A DNA stretch of 20,430 bases, taken from DASYML01 sp036399835. GTDB lineage: Bacteria > Acidobacteriota > Blastocatellia > Pyrinomonadales > Pyrinomonadaceae. A model generated the notes under the pieces. That model was not told the origin of the DNA. It ran no database searches and saw nothing but the letters and a program-made list of their open reading frames with translations. Positions 12,632-20,430 of the stretch are shown here, piece after piece. A program made the translations under genes and the position numbers. The first letter of the stretch is position 1. The number at the start of each line of letters is the position of its first letter. The stretch lies in the NCBI GenBank assembly GCA_036399835.1, contig DASWMI010000135.1, positions 1 through 20,430 of the forward strand, read 5' to 3'.

Positions 12632-15559
12632 ATGATGAGCAGGCATGTTACCTGGCGATGCATCAAAGTGGCGTGCGTGCTCGCGCTCGTTGTATGTATC
12701 CTCGCTCCTTTCCCCTGCTGGCAACCTGTCACCTCAGCTCTGGCCTTTATCGCGTCGAACCTCACGCGCTCACCGCTCGCGAAGATGCATCCCGCACCGC
12801 AGGGAGATTCGGCCCAGAGTTCAAAGCGCAGATACGCTACGCGCATCCGTATTCTGGTCCACAACACACACGAATTGACTTTCGATGAAGCAATTATCGT
12901 CGTCACATTGCTTGACCCGAACGTCGCCGCCGCAGAGACACAGGCAGCGCATAGACTTGTTATCACAGGTCTCAATGCGGGAGAAACACTTCTTATCGTC
13001 GCTGGCAAGCACAACCATACCGCCTACATCATACAGGTTGCGCGCCCCCCTCGCGCAACGAAACTAGATGGTAGCGGCGCTGCTTTGAACCAGGAAGCTG
13101 CTGCCTACTCAGGCTTCTACGCTCTACATTTCTCTCCGGGCACCGACGGCGCGCCGTCTCTGCTGCGCCAGGATTTCGAGTTCAATCAAAAGCTGCCGGG
13201 CTCCCGCACGCTTCGCGCTGGCGGAGAGGTGTTCAATTTTTTCGGGCGCGGCGAGCGCGGGCTCGTACAGGTTCCGGGCACGAATTTCGGGATGAATCGC
13301 ACGCGCCTCGGCGTTGACTCTCCCGCAAGCAAATTCGACCTGCTCGACAGCGAGCTGGAAATATCGCGTCTGGGCTTTAACAACTACACCTTGCGCGGGC
13401 CACACTTCGTCTCGACCTCTGCCTCGCGCTGGCGCGGACTGGAAATCTTCGCCGGGCGTGCTCGGCCGCAGCGCTCCTTTTTCAACGAGGGCGAGGGGCT
13501 GCTCGCAGGCGCACTCGCGCCCTTAGCTCAAGGCAACTCCTGGCGCATACGCGCGGGCGCATTTTTCGTCTCGCCGCAACGCCTGTCTATGGGACGAGAG
13601 GGCGGAACGGTTTGGTCCGCGGACGCGCGTTATTCTCCCGATGAAAATAGTCTGGTCGAAGCAGAGATGGCTTACTCGAACGGCAGCCTTTCCTGGCGCA
13701 CGCGGCTAGAGCTGCGGCGCGGCCCGCTTCATTTTTACGGCGAGCTTTTCAGGCTGGACCGACGCTCTCCCTTCGTCAGCATCGGCGCGCAAACAGCCGG
13801 GCGCAGGATGAACACACTGAGCCTGCAATGGCGACCCGACCCACGATTCGGCGCATCCTTCACCTATCACAGCACAACGAATTTTCCGCTCTCGTCTTCG
13901 CGCCAGGTGCAGCTCGACGGCAGGACTATCAATGCCACTGCCAGTTATGCACCTGTCCGCGCCTCGCGCGTCAGTTTCAGCTTCAACCGGCAGGAGATTG
14001 AAACGGCGGCCGCGCTGGCGCTCCCATTTCTCCTCAATCTGCAAACACGCACATCGACTTTCAGATACGGCCAGCGCATCGGTCATAATTGGACCAGTGA
14101 TTTTGAAGCGCGTCTGATTCAGGGCCGAGAGGCAGAGACTACAGAGCAGACAACTCGCGGGTTGAGCCTGCGCGAGCAATTACGCTATTCATGGCGTAGA
14201 GGCTCTGTTGCGGGCTTCGTCAACTTCAAAAGCAACACGCCTTCGCTCACGGGCTTGGTCCTGCGTAACCCTCTGCTTCTGCCCGCCGAACTGCGCCTGG
14301 CTCTCGCGGCCGACCCCGCACGCTTTCTGCTGGCGAATCGTGATGCTCTGCCCAGGCTGCTCTCCGGGGTTGAGCTGCCGACCACGCGCAGCACTGAAGC
14401 AGGAGCGCGTCTGCAAGCGGCCTTCTCACGGCTGAATCTGACGAGCGAAGTTCGCTACAGCGTAGGCGAGATACTGGCGCGCCAAGAGCGAACTATACTC
14501 TCTACACTAAGCGCAGACTTCAAACTCGACGCGGCCAATTCGATTCAGATGAGCGGCGCACGCCTCATCTCTTTCAGTGGTCCAGAAAACCGCAACGCAC
14601 TGACCATCTCCTATGTACACCGTTTCGGAGAAGGAAGCGGCAGGGGCTTTCAGCTCTCCAGGCTGCTCAGACCGGCGCACGCCTCGCTTCAAGGCCGCGT
14701 CTTCTTCGATCTCAACAATAATGGCCGCGAAGACCTGGACGAGCCCGGCGTAGCCGGAATGAAAGTCCAGCTCGACGGCTCTCAAATAAGGACGACGGAC
14801 CTGCGCGGCCACTACAGTTTCAAGGGGCTCGAACCAGGAGACCACCATGTCGCGCTTGTTTCAGAGGAACTCGGCTTGAGGCTGCGCGCCAGTAACATGA
14901 CCTTGCGGCATGTAACTCTTTCGGCGCGCGAGGCGCACGACGTGAGCTTTGGCGTCACGAATTTCGGTTTCGCCGCTGGACGCGTTTTTAACGATCTCTT
15001 CATCTCGGGTGAAATGGCCGCGGGCGACGCGCCTGGCTGCGACGGCGTGAGAATGCTGCTCCGTCCCGTCCGGGCTGGCAGCGTGAACACCGAGACGCCG
15101 CTGTCAATGGTGGTCAATGCCAGCGGCGCTTATGAATTTCGCAATCTCGTGCCAGGCAGCTACATACTTGAGATTGACCCTGCGTCCATCCCTACAGATT
15201 TTCGTTTGCCCGGACAAACTTCCTGGCCCATCACTATTAGCCCCTTGCAGGGCTCCTACACGGACCTTCCGCTAATCGCAGAGCGGGCCGTCTCGGGCAT
15301 TGTCTTTATTGATAGAGATGCGAACGGGCAGTTTGATGCGGGGAGAGATGAAGCAATCAAGGGAGCAAGGGTATCTGCGGCGGGGCGTAGCGAAGGTTGG
15401 ACCGACGAGCATGGCTCTTACATCCTGCGCAATCTGCCAGCGGGCCGGATAGGGGTCCGTGCCGAACTGCCTACTGGAAGAAAAAACGAAACAACCTATA
15501 TCGAGCTTGGACCAAATCCTGTTTTTAGAAAAAACCTGAATCTACTCGTCAGGGAATAA
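12632..15559 (+). CDS. Usher-like outer-membrane protein: secretin-type N-domain, beta barrel, SdrD-B repeats
   Basis: The 975-residue protein begins with a hydrophobic signal segment (about 11-38). Residues about 70-138 (DEAIIVVTLLDPNVAAAE, HRLVITGLNAGETLLIVAG, YIIQVARP) follow the pattern of the pilus/secretin N-terminal domain of CpaC-like proteins. About 160-670 consists of alternating-hydrophobicity strands rich in Arg, Ser and aromatics, such as FGASFTYHS and LNLTSEVRYSVG, as in large outer-membrane barrels. Three Ig-like modules follow at about 685-745, 780-850 and 885-945. The first and third carry Ca-binding-type loops, DLNNNGREDLDE and DRDANGQFDAG, typical of SdrD-B domains. I see no typical PapC signature. 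It is the likely exit pore for the subunit. AGAGG lies three bases before the first ATG and six before the second (12635), which is the better start. Confidence 0.75.
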   Translation: MMSRHVTWRCIKVACVLALVVCILAPFPCWQPVTSALAFIASNLTRSPLAKMHPAPQGDSAQSSKRRYATRIRILVHNTHELTFDEAIIVVTLLDPNVAAAETQAAHRLVITGLNAGETLLIVAGKHNHTAYIIQVARPPRATKLDGSGAALNQEAAAYSGFYALHFSPGTDGAPSLLRQDFEFNQKLPGSRTLRAGGEVFNFFGRGERGLVQVPGTNFGMNRTRLGVDSPASKFDLLDSELEISRLGFNNYTLRGPHFVSTSASRWRGLEIFAGRARPQRSFFNEGEGLLAGALAPLAQGNSWRIRAGAFFVSPQRLSMGREGGTVWSADARYSPDENSLVEAEMAYSNGSLSWRTRLELRRGPLHFYGELFRLDRRSPFVSIGAQTAGRRMNTLSLQWRPDPRFGASFTYHSTTNFPLSSSRQVQLDGRTINATASYAPVRASRVSFSFNRQEIETAAALALPFLLNLQTRTSTFRYGQRIGHNWTSDFEARLIQGREAETTEQTTRGLSLREQLRYSWRRGSVAGFVNFKSNTPSLTGLVLRNPLLLPAELRLALAADPARFLLANRDALPRLLSGVELPTTRSTEAGARLQAAFSRLNLTSEVRYSVGEILARQERTILSTLSADFKLDAANSIQMSGARLISFSGPENRNALTISYVHRFGEGSGRGFQLSRLLRPAHASLQGRVFFDLNNNGREDLDEPGVAGMKVQLDGSQIRTTDLRGHYSFKGLEPGDHHVALVSEELGLRLRASNMTLRHVTLSAREAHDVSFGVTNFGFAAGRVFNDLFISGEMAAGDAPGCDGVRMLLRPVRAGSVNTETPLSMVVNASGAYEFRNLVPGSYILEIDPASIPTDFRLPGQTSWPITISPLQGSYTDLPLIAERAVSGIVFIDRDANGQFDAGRDEAIKGARVSAAGRSEGWTDEHGSYILRNLPAGRIGVRAELPTGRKNETTYIELGPNPVFRKNLNLLVRE

Positions 15560-15593
15560 TATCGTCTCGCGCCACATCCGTCGTCTAACTACC

Positions 15594-18500
15594 CTACCTA
15601 ATTGTCGTGCTCAGTTCTTGCAGGCGGTAATCATCCGAGCGGGGGGAAGCATCCAGTACCTCTCGCACCTTACTGGCGAGGCCGTAGGGCGTGAATGGCT
15701 TCTCGATAAAGTTGACGCCCTCGTTGAGCACGCCGTGATGCACTATGGCGTCCTTCGTATAGCCCGACATATAGAGAATAATCATTTCCGGACGTAGCCT
15801 TGCCGCCTGCTCTGCTATATCATGCCCGCTCATTCCAGGCATGATGACATCTGTCAGCATCAGATGAATCGGCTGTTTGTACTGCTCTAATAACACTAGC
15901 GCCTCTGGCCCGTTGCTCGCTTCGAGCACCTGATATCCACTCATTTCGAGTATCCGGCGGGCTATCTGGCGGACCATCTCGTCATCTTCCGCCAACATTA
16001 GAGTCTCAGTGCCCTGCGCGTTCATCTGCGGATGCTGGCTCTGCTGTAGATTATCAACCTCTTCTTCGACACGCGGCAGATAAATCTTGAAGGTCGTGCC
16101 CTCGCCAATTTCCGAATAGACCCAGATGTTGCCTTTACTCTGCTTGACGATGCCGTAGACGGTCGAGAGCCCTAGGCCCGTGCCCTTCCCCTCCTCCTTG
16201 GTGGTAAAGAAAGGCTCGAATATTCGCGCGCGCGTCTCTCCGCTCATGCCGCATCCATTATCGCTGATGGTGAGCATCACATAGTAGCCAGGTTCGACGG
16301 TGACGTGATATTGAGCATATGCCTCGTCCAGATTTACATTCTCGGTCTCGATAGTCAGCTTGCCCCCATTCGGCATCGCGTCACGCGCATTGACCACCAG
16401 GTTAACGATGACCTGCTCCATCTGTCCGGGGTCGGCTTTGACGCACCCGAGGTCCGGCCCGAGCACTGCCCGCCAGTCTATGTCCTCACCGATTAAGCGA
16501 CTGAGCATCTTTTCAAGGTCTGAGATGACCGCATTGAGGTTCAGGACTTTTGGCTGCAAGACCTGCTTGCGGCTGAAGGCCAGAAGCTGGCGTGTCAGAG
16601 TAGCGGCGCGATTGCCTGCTTTTTTAATCTCTTCGAGGTTGTGACGCAGGGGGTCTTCACTTTGCAGCCGCCGCATCGTCAGCTCGCTGTAGCCGTTGAT
16701 AGCCGTCAGCAGGTTGTTAAAGTCGTGTGCTACTCCACCGGCCAGGCGGCCCACGGCCTCCATCTTCTGCGACTGGCGTAGTTGCTCCTCCTTTTCACGC
16801 TCCATGTTCAGGAGGCGCACGTTCTCAATGGCATTGGCAGCGAGATTGGCAGCCATCTGCATGGCCGTGGCATGCTCGCGCGTATAAGCATTCAACTCGT
16901 GGCTCTGGACTTCTACCGTCCCGATGACGCGGCCCATAATCGCCATCGGCGCGATGAGGGCGGAGCGAGGTTTTTCGTTATCCACGTCGAGGCCTACGCA
17001 CACGGCATTTTTGCCCCCGTTAATCTCTTCGAGATAATCATTAAAGATGAGGGCGGTGGCGCTCTTGATAACGCGGCTGGCGGGCCCTGAGCGCACGGGC
17101 ATCTGCTCCAGGATAGGATTTTCGATCTCGACGCCGTTGATGTAGAAGTAGGCTCCCTCGCGCACGGCTCGCTCCTCGTCATAGTGACAGATGACGAGCG
17201 CAAAGCTCGGTGTCAGGGCAAGCGCGAAGTCTCGCAGAGCGCGATAGTTTGTTTGCAGGTCTCGCGCTGTGCCGAAGGTGAGCGCAAGACGCGCCAGGCG
17301 GTCGAGCAATCGCTCGTACTCTTCGACGGCACGACGGTCTGCAAGGCGCATCATCTCCTCTGCGCGCTTACGCTCGGTGATATCGCGGGCGATACCCTGG
17401 ACGCCGACTGCGATGCCGTCCTGATAAACAAGCCTGGAGTTAACCTCGAATGTGATCCGGCGGCCATCCTTCGCAAGAGCCTCAACCTCATAGACTGTCT
17501 TCCCTTCACCGGCCAGCTTTCTATCAATCATCCGGCGCGTCTCTTCCAGATACTCAGGCGCAATGGTCTGCGAGAGATTCATCCCCAGAATCTCATCGCG
17601 CGTATAGCCGAAAATCTGCTCGCCCGCCAGGTTAACAGATGTATAGTTGCCCTGCAGGTCATGACTGTAGATGATGTCGCGTGCATTCTCGACCATCTCG
17701 CGGTAACGCTCCTCGCTCTTGCGCAGCAGCTCATCTGCACGCTTACTCTCGGTGATGTCACGCGCGCTAGTTGAAGCACCAACGAGCTGCCCGCCAGCAG
17801 ACTTGATGGGCGAGATGGTAATCGAGACATCGACGAGCGAGCCGTCTTTACGAACGCGCACTGTCTTCAACTGCTTGATCTGCTCGCCGCGCCGGAGCTT
17901 AGACATAATCTCTGTCAACTCGCGTTGATGACCAGGCGGAACAATCAGCGAGATGTGACGCCCGACAGCCTCTGCCTCCATGTAGCCGTACATCTTTTCG
18001 GCCCCGGCATTCCAGCTCGTGATAATACCGTCGAGGGTCTTAGACAGTATGGCGTCCTGCGAGGATTCGACGATTGACGCCAGCCGCTCGCGCACTTCCT
18101 CTTCAAGTTTTCGCTCGGCGATATCATGAAAGGCCAGGACTGCGCCGACCACTTGGCCGCCAGTGATAATCGGAGATGAAGTATAAGAGACGGGCAGAAT
18201 GCTTCCATCCCGGCGCGTGAAGACATCGCTCTCGACAAGGGTCATCCGGTCTGTCTTCAGGACTCTCAGTAGCTGACATTCGCTTGCAGGTCTGGTCGTG
18301 CCGTCACTGTATTGACAGTGTATGACCCCGTGTATTTGTTGGCCGAGCAGCTCTTCCTGCTTCCAGCCGAGCGCGGCTTCAGCCGCCGGATTCATGAAAG
18401 TGACACGTCCTTTGAGGTCCAGGGCATAGACGCCTTCGCCCAGGCTGGCCGTAATGGCTTCCGTGAAATCGAGTTGACGACGCAGGTCCTCTTCGGCTTG

Positions 18501-19259
18501 CTTACGCTCTGTGATATTGGTGATCATCCCGAGCGAGCCGACGAACTCTCCATTGGGGCCGTAGATTGGATTGGTGGCGATGAGCACCCATAGCTCCGTG
18601 CCGTCCCTGTGTTTTAACAGGCGTTCATACTGTTCTGACACCCCTTGCTTTCGGCGCTCGAAGTTCTGCAACGTCTCACGCGTCGCGGCCTCATCCATGA
18701 AATCGGAGACGTGGCGACCGAGCATGTCGTCAACCGTATAGCCTAGCATCTCTGCCATGCGCTGGTTGACGTAGTTAGTCCTGGCCTCTTCATCAATCAT
18801 CCAGATGCCTTCTCTGGCTGTCTCGACAATCCGGCGATACCTGTTTTCGCTCGTGCGTAAGGCTTCGAGCGTCTTGGCGCGTTCGATTGTGTATCGAATG
18901 GAGCGTTCCAGGAGCGGCCTGTCAATCTGCCCCTTAACCAGATAGTCAGACGCTCCGGCCCTCATAGCCTTCAGGTCTATGTCCAGGTCGTCCTGCCCTG
19001 TCAGCAGGATAACAGGCATCCTGTAGCCACGCTCGGCCATTTCTCTTAATAGCTCGATGCCGTTATATTCACCCAGACGATAATCTATCAGGCACACATC
19101 TGGCCCGAATATCTTAGTCGTTTCCAGTGCTTCCTCGTATGTCGATGCCCAAGTGAGGTCTAACCGACTCGACTCGATTTCGGCGAGCAGACCGCGGGTT
19201 AAGAGATAGTCGTTTTCATCATCCTCGACTAGCAATACTTTGATTACGTTCTCGTACAT
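15594..19259 (-). CDS. REC-PAS4-GAF-HisKA-HATPase-REC hybrid histidine kinase
   Basis: This 1221-residue soluble hybrid kinase has an N-terminal receiver (about 6-125) with D59 in VCLIDYRLGE and K109 in DYLVKGQI. PAS domains lie at about 136-255, 262-385, 392-508 and 513-632, then a GAF domain at about 650-815. HisKA carries H845 in GGVAHDFNNLLTAINGY. The ATPase part shows N957 (NLVVNARDAM), D1000 (ISDNGCGM) and GKGTGLGLSTVYGIV. The C-terminal receiver (about 1085-1200) has D1137 in LLTDVIMPGMSG and K1187 in EKPF. The third PAS domain and everything from HisKA onward closely resemble the 775-residue kinase at 4271-6598, so the two are paralogues that differ in added sensor domains. The gene starts 15 bp after the REC-GGDEF gene, with only a weak ribosome binding site, so it is probably read from the same transcript. 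Confidence 0.95.
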   Translation of the reverse strand: MYENVIKVLLVEDDENDYLLTRGLLAEIESSRLDLTWASTYEEALETTKIFGPDVCLIDYRLGEYNGIELLREMAERGYRMPVILLTGQDDLDIDLKAMRAGASDYLVKGQIDRPLLERSIRYTIERAKTLEALRTSENRYRRIVETAREGIWMIDEEARTNYVNQRMAEMLGYTVDDMLGRHVSDFMDEAATRETLQNFERRKQGVSEQYERLLKHRDGTELWVLIATNPIYGPNGEFVGSLGMITNITERKQAEEDLRRQLDFTEAITASLGEGVYALDLKGRVTFMNPAAEAALGWKQEELLGQQIHGVIHCQYSDGTTRPASECQLLRVLKTDRMTLVESDVFTRRDGSILPVSYTSSPIITGGQVVGAVLAFHDIAERKLEEEVRERLASIVESSQDAILSKTLDGIITSWNAGAEKMYGYMEAEAVGRHISLIVPPGHQRELTEIMSKLRRGEQIKQLKTVRVRKDGSLVDVSITISPIKSAGGQLVGASTSARDITESKRADELLRKSEERYREMVENARDIIYSHDLQGNYTSVNLAGEQIFGYTRDEILGMNLSQTIAPEYLEETRRMIDRKLAGEGKTVYEVEALAKDGRRITFEVNSRLVYQDGIAVGVQGIARDITERKRAEEMMRLADRRAVEEYERLLDRLARLALTFGTARDLQTNYRALRDFALALTPSFALVICHYDEERAVREGAYFYINGVEIENPILEQMPVRSGPASRVIKSATALIFNDYLEEINGGKNAVCVGLDVDNEKPRSALIAPMAIMGRVIGTVEVQSHELNAYTREHATAMQMAANLAANAIENVRLLNMEREKEEQLRQSQKMEAVGRLAGGVAHDFNNLLTAINGYSELTMRRLQSEDPLRHNLEEIKKAGNRAATLTRQLLAFSRKQVLQPKVLNLNAVISDLEKMLSRLIGEDIDWRAVLGPDLGCVKADPGQMEQVIVNLVVNARDAMPNGGKLTIETENVNLDEAYAQYHVTVEPGYYVMLTISDNGCGMSGETRARIFEPFFTTKEEGKGTGLGLSTVYGIVKQSKGNIWVYSEIGEGTTFKIYLPRVEEEVDNLQQSQHPQMNAQGTETLMLAEDDEMVRQIARRILEMSGYQVLEASNGPEALVLLEQYKQPIHLMLTDVIMPGMSGHDIAEQAARLRPEMIILYMSGYTKDAIVHHGVLNEGVNFIEKPFTPYGLASKVREVLDASPRSDDYRLQELSTTIR

Positions 19260-19274
19260 TTGGTAATTCTTAGG

Positions 19275-20240
19275 TCAGTTTACAGGATTTATCCCGGCTG
19301 ATTCGATTCCGTTCGTAAGGTCAGAGAAGCGAACGCAGCGATTGCGCCCGCCACGTTTAGCGGCATAAAGTCCACGGTCTGCGGCCGCAATCAGATTGTC
19401 CGCAGTAGTGGCGTCTGCGGGCAGCGAGGCCACGCCGAGGCTAATAGTGAGAGGTATCTGCTGGTGATGGTCTCCAGAATTAAAACTGTATGGGTGCGCA
19501 GCCACGCGCCGTCGCAGGCGATCAGCCATTTTCAAAGACTGCTCACTGTTCATCTCTGGCAGGATGACGGCCAGCTCTTCCCCTCCGTATCGGGCAGGCA
19601 AATCAACCGTCCGCACAGTCTCGTGAACCAGACGGGCGAGCCACCTGAGGACATCATCGCCAACGAGATGGCCGTAAGAGTCGTTGATGGTCTTGAAATA
19701 ATCGACGTCCAGCATTACCAATCCGACAGGACGCTCGTATCGCTGGTAACGCTCTGCCTCTTCGCTGAGCAGACGGCTCATTGCCCGACGGTTATAGAGC
19801 CCCGTCAATTCGTCATGGCTTGCCAGCTTGCGCAGCGTCTCTAACAGGCTTGAGCGTTGAAGAGCGTGGCGAATCGACCGCTCCATGAGGTCCGTGTTGA
19901 TTTGGCCTTTGACCAGGTAATCGGCGGCCCCGGCCATCATCGCCTCTGTGTCAATCTCGTACCCTGTCTGGCTGGTCAGCATAATCATAGGGATGGGGCG
20001 GGTGGTAGTCAGCGCTTCACGCATCAGCTCCAGGCCCGTGCGTTCGCCCAGAAGATAATCGACCAGGCAAATATCATGTGCGCCTCTTTCAATAGCCCGC
20101 AGGGCATCCTGATAGTTGGAGACCCAATCCAGCTCGACAGGGCATCCCCCGAACTCCGATAAGAGACCTTGGGCCAGGATAAAGTCATCCTCGTCATCTT
20201 CGATGAGCAAGACCTTAAGCGGGCGTGAACTCAGCATCAT
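19275..20240 (-). CDS. REC-GGDEF response regulator, predicted diguanylate cyclase
   Basis: The product has 321 residues. The receiver (about 8-128) has D61 in ICLVDYLLGERTG and K111 in DYLVKGQI, and closely resembles the N-terminal receivers of both hybrid kinases. The GGDEF domain (about 135-305) has DELTGLYNRR, MLDVDYFKTIND and the active-site motif GGEEL (219-223), a catalytically competent variant. An inhibitory site, RTVD (210-213), lies five residues before the motif, so product feedback is expected. It should make c-di-GMP from two GTP when phosphorylated. Two consecutive ATGs are possible starts (20240 and 20237). AAGGAG at 20250-20245 is better spaced for the second, but the first overlaps the stop of the upstream regulator as ATGA. 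The hybrid kinase immediately downstream is the likely phosphodonor or co-regulated partner. Confidence 0.95.
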   Translation of the reverse strand: MMLSSRPLKVLLIEDDEDDFILAQGLLSEFGGCPVELDWVSNYQDALRAIERGAHDICLVDYLLGERTGLELMREALTTTRPIPMIMLTSQTGYEIDTEAMMAGAADYLVKGQINTDLMERSIRHALQRSSLLETLRKLASHDELTGLYNRRAMSRLLSEEAERYQRYERPVGLVMLDVDYFKTINDSYGHLVGDDVLRWLARLVHETVRTVDLPARYGGEELAVILPEMNSEQSLKMADRLRRRVAAHPYSFNSGDHHQQIPLTISLGVASLPADATTADNLIAAADRGLYAAKRGGRNRCVRFSDLTNGIESAGINPVN

Positions 20241-20430
20241 TTTTCTCCTTGCGTCAGGGTCGGCAGCTCGACTATCTCAAACCAGTACTTGCCCAGGTCT
20301 CTCATCACTGTGACGAGCGACTCGAACATCACAGGCTTGGTGATAAAAGAGTTGGCCCCCAAATCGTAAATGCGATAAATATCCTCTTCGGCGCTTGAGG
20401 TCGTCAGCACGACGACCGGTATCTGGCGCA
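20237..20430 (-). CDS. Rcp1-like response regulator, C-terminal part (cut by the window edge)
   Basis: The frame enters at the right window edge as RQIPVVVLTTSSAEEDIYRI and continues through YDLGANSFITKPVMFESL to a TGA at 20239-20237. The visible 63 or so codons cover beta-strand 4 with Thr-Thr-Ser, the conserved Lys in ITKPV and the C-terminal helix ending YWFEIVELP. This is the family of stand-alone Rcp1-type receivers and a clear paralogue of the gene at 6595-7059, which ends YWFEIVDLP. The phospho-acceptor half lies outside the window. The stop overlaps the REC-GGDEF start as ATGA, the same geometry as in the left module. Confidence 0.92.
   Translation of the reverse strand, partial: RQIPVVVLTTSSAEEDIYRIYDLGANSFITKPVMFESLVTVMRDLGKYWFEIVELPTLTQGEK

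Noticed and set aside
13706..14179. 157-codon open frame on the minus strand
   Set aside because: It is antisense to the predicted barrel of the outer-membrane protein, shows no family motif and is a shadow of the high-GC coding strand.
15521..15535. GTTTTT-AG-AAAAAAC as a terminator of the fibre operon
   Set aside because: It lies within the last codons of the outer-membrane protein, is made only of A-T pairs apart from the ends, and has a two-base loop that cannot form.
17184..17774. 196-codon open frame on the plus strand
   Set aside because: It lies entirely opposite the PAS region of the 1221-residue kinase, has no recognisable domain, and is explained by codon bias of the real gene.

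Overview
The window looks like a chromosomal segment of a free-living, Gram-negative, environmental bacterium. It has outer-membrane and periplasmic proteins, a sigma-54 promoter, dense two-component signalling and moderate GC. The kinase style (REC-PAS-HisKA_3 and REC-PAS-HATPase-REC hybrids) together with the unusual fimbria-like cassette suggests an Acidobacteriota-type genome. That placement is an inference and is not proven by any marker gene.

Layout, left to right: (1) 7-1317, a complete but dead IS256-family insertion sequence with perfect 15-bp terminal inverted repeats. Its transposase carries an amber codon at position 17 and a 13-bp tandem duplication that shifts the frame. (2) 1574-4274, plus strand: a REC-PAS-PAS-PAS-HisKA_3-HATPase kinase followed by a single-domain response regulator. 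The regulator's stop codon shares a CTAG palindrome with the stop of the convergent gene. (3) 10205-4271, minus strand: an NtrC-family activator, a REC-HD-GYP protein (predicted c-di-GMP phosphodiesterase), an Rcp1-like response regulator and a hybrid kinase. (4) 10316-10560, minus strand: a remnant of an MHYT-domain protein. (5) 10776-15559, plus strand: a clear -24/-12 promoter, a 5' UTR with a perfect 13-bp hairpin, and three exported-protein genes. These are a fimbrial-subunit-like protein, a periplasmic chaperone-like protein, and a 975-residue outer-membrane protein that joins a secretin/pilus N-domain, a predicted beta barrel and SdrD-B-like repeats. (6) 20430-15594, minus strand: an Rcp1-like regulator (cut by the window edge), a REC-GGDEF diguanylate cyclase and a 1221-residue hybrid kinase.

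The genes suggest one theme. An unusual chaperone/usher-like surface-fibre operon is driven by sigma-54, lies beside an NtrC-type activator, and is bracketed by one enzyme that makes c-di-GMP (REC-GGDEF) and one that should break it down (REC-HD-GYP). The two minus-strand kinase modules are paralogous. Each starts with an Rcp1-like regulator whose stop codon overlaps the next start codon as ATGA. In the first module the regulator has a 12-residue stretch read out of frame across beta-strand 4. This is visible because the alternate frame restores the family motif and because the intact paralogue lies at the right edge of the same window.
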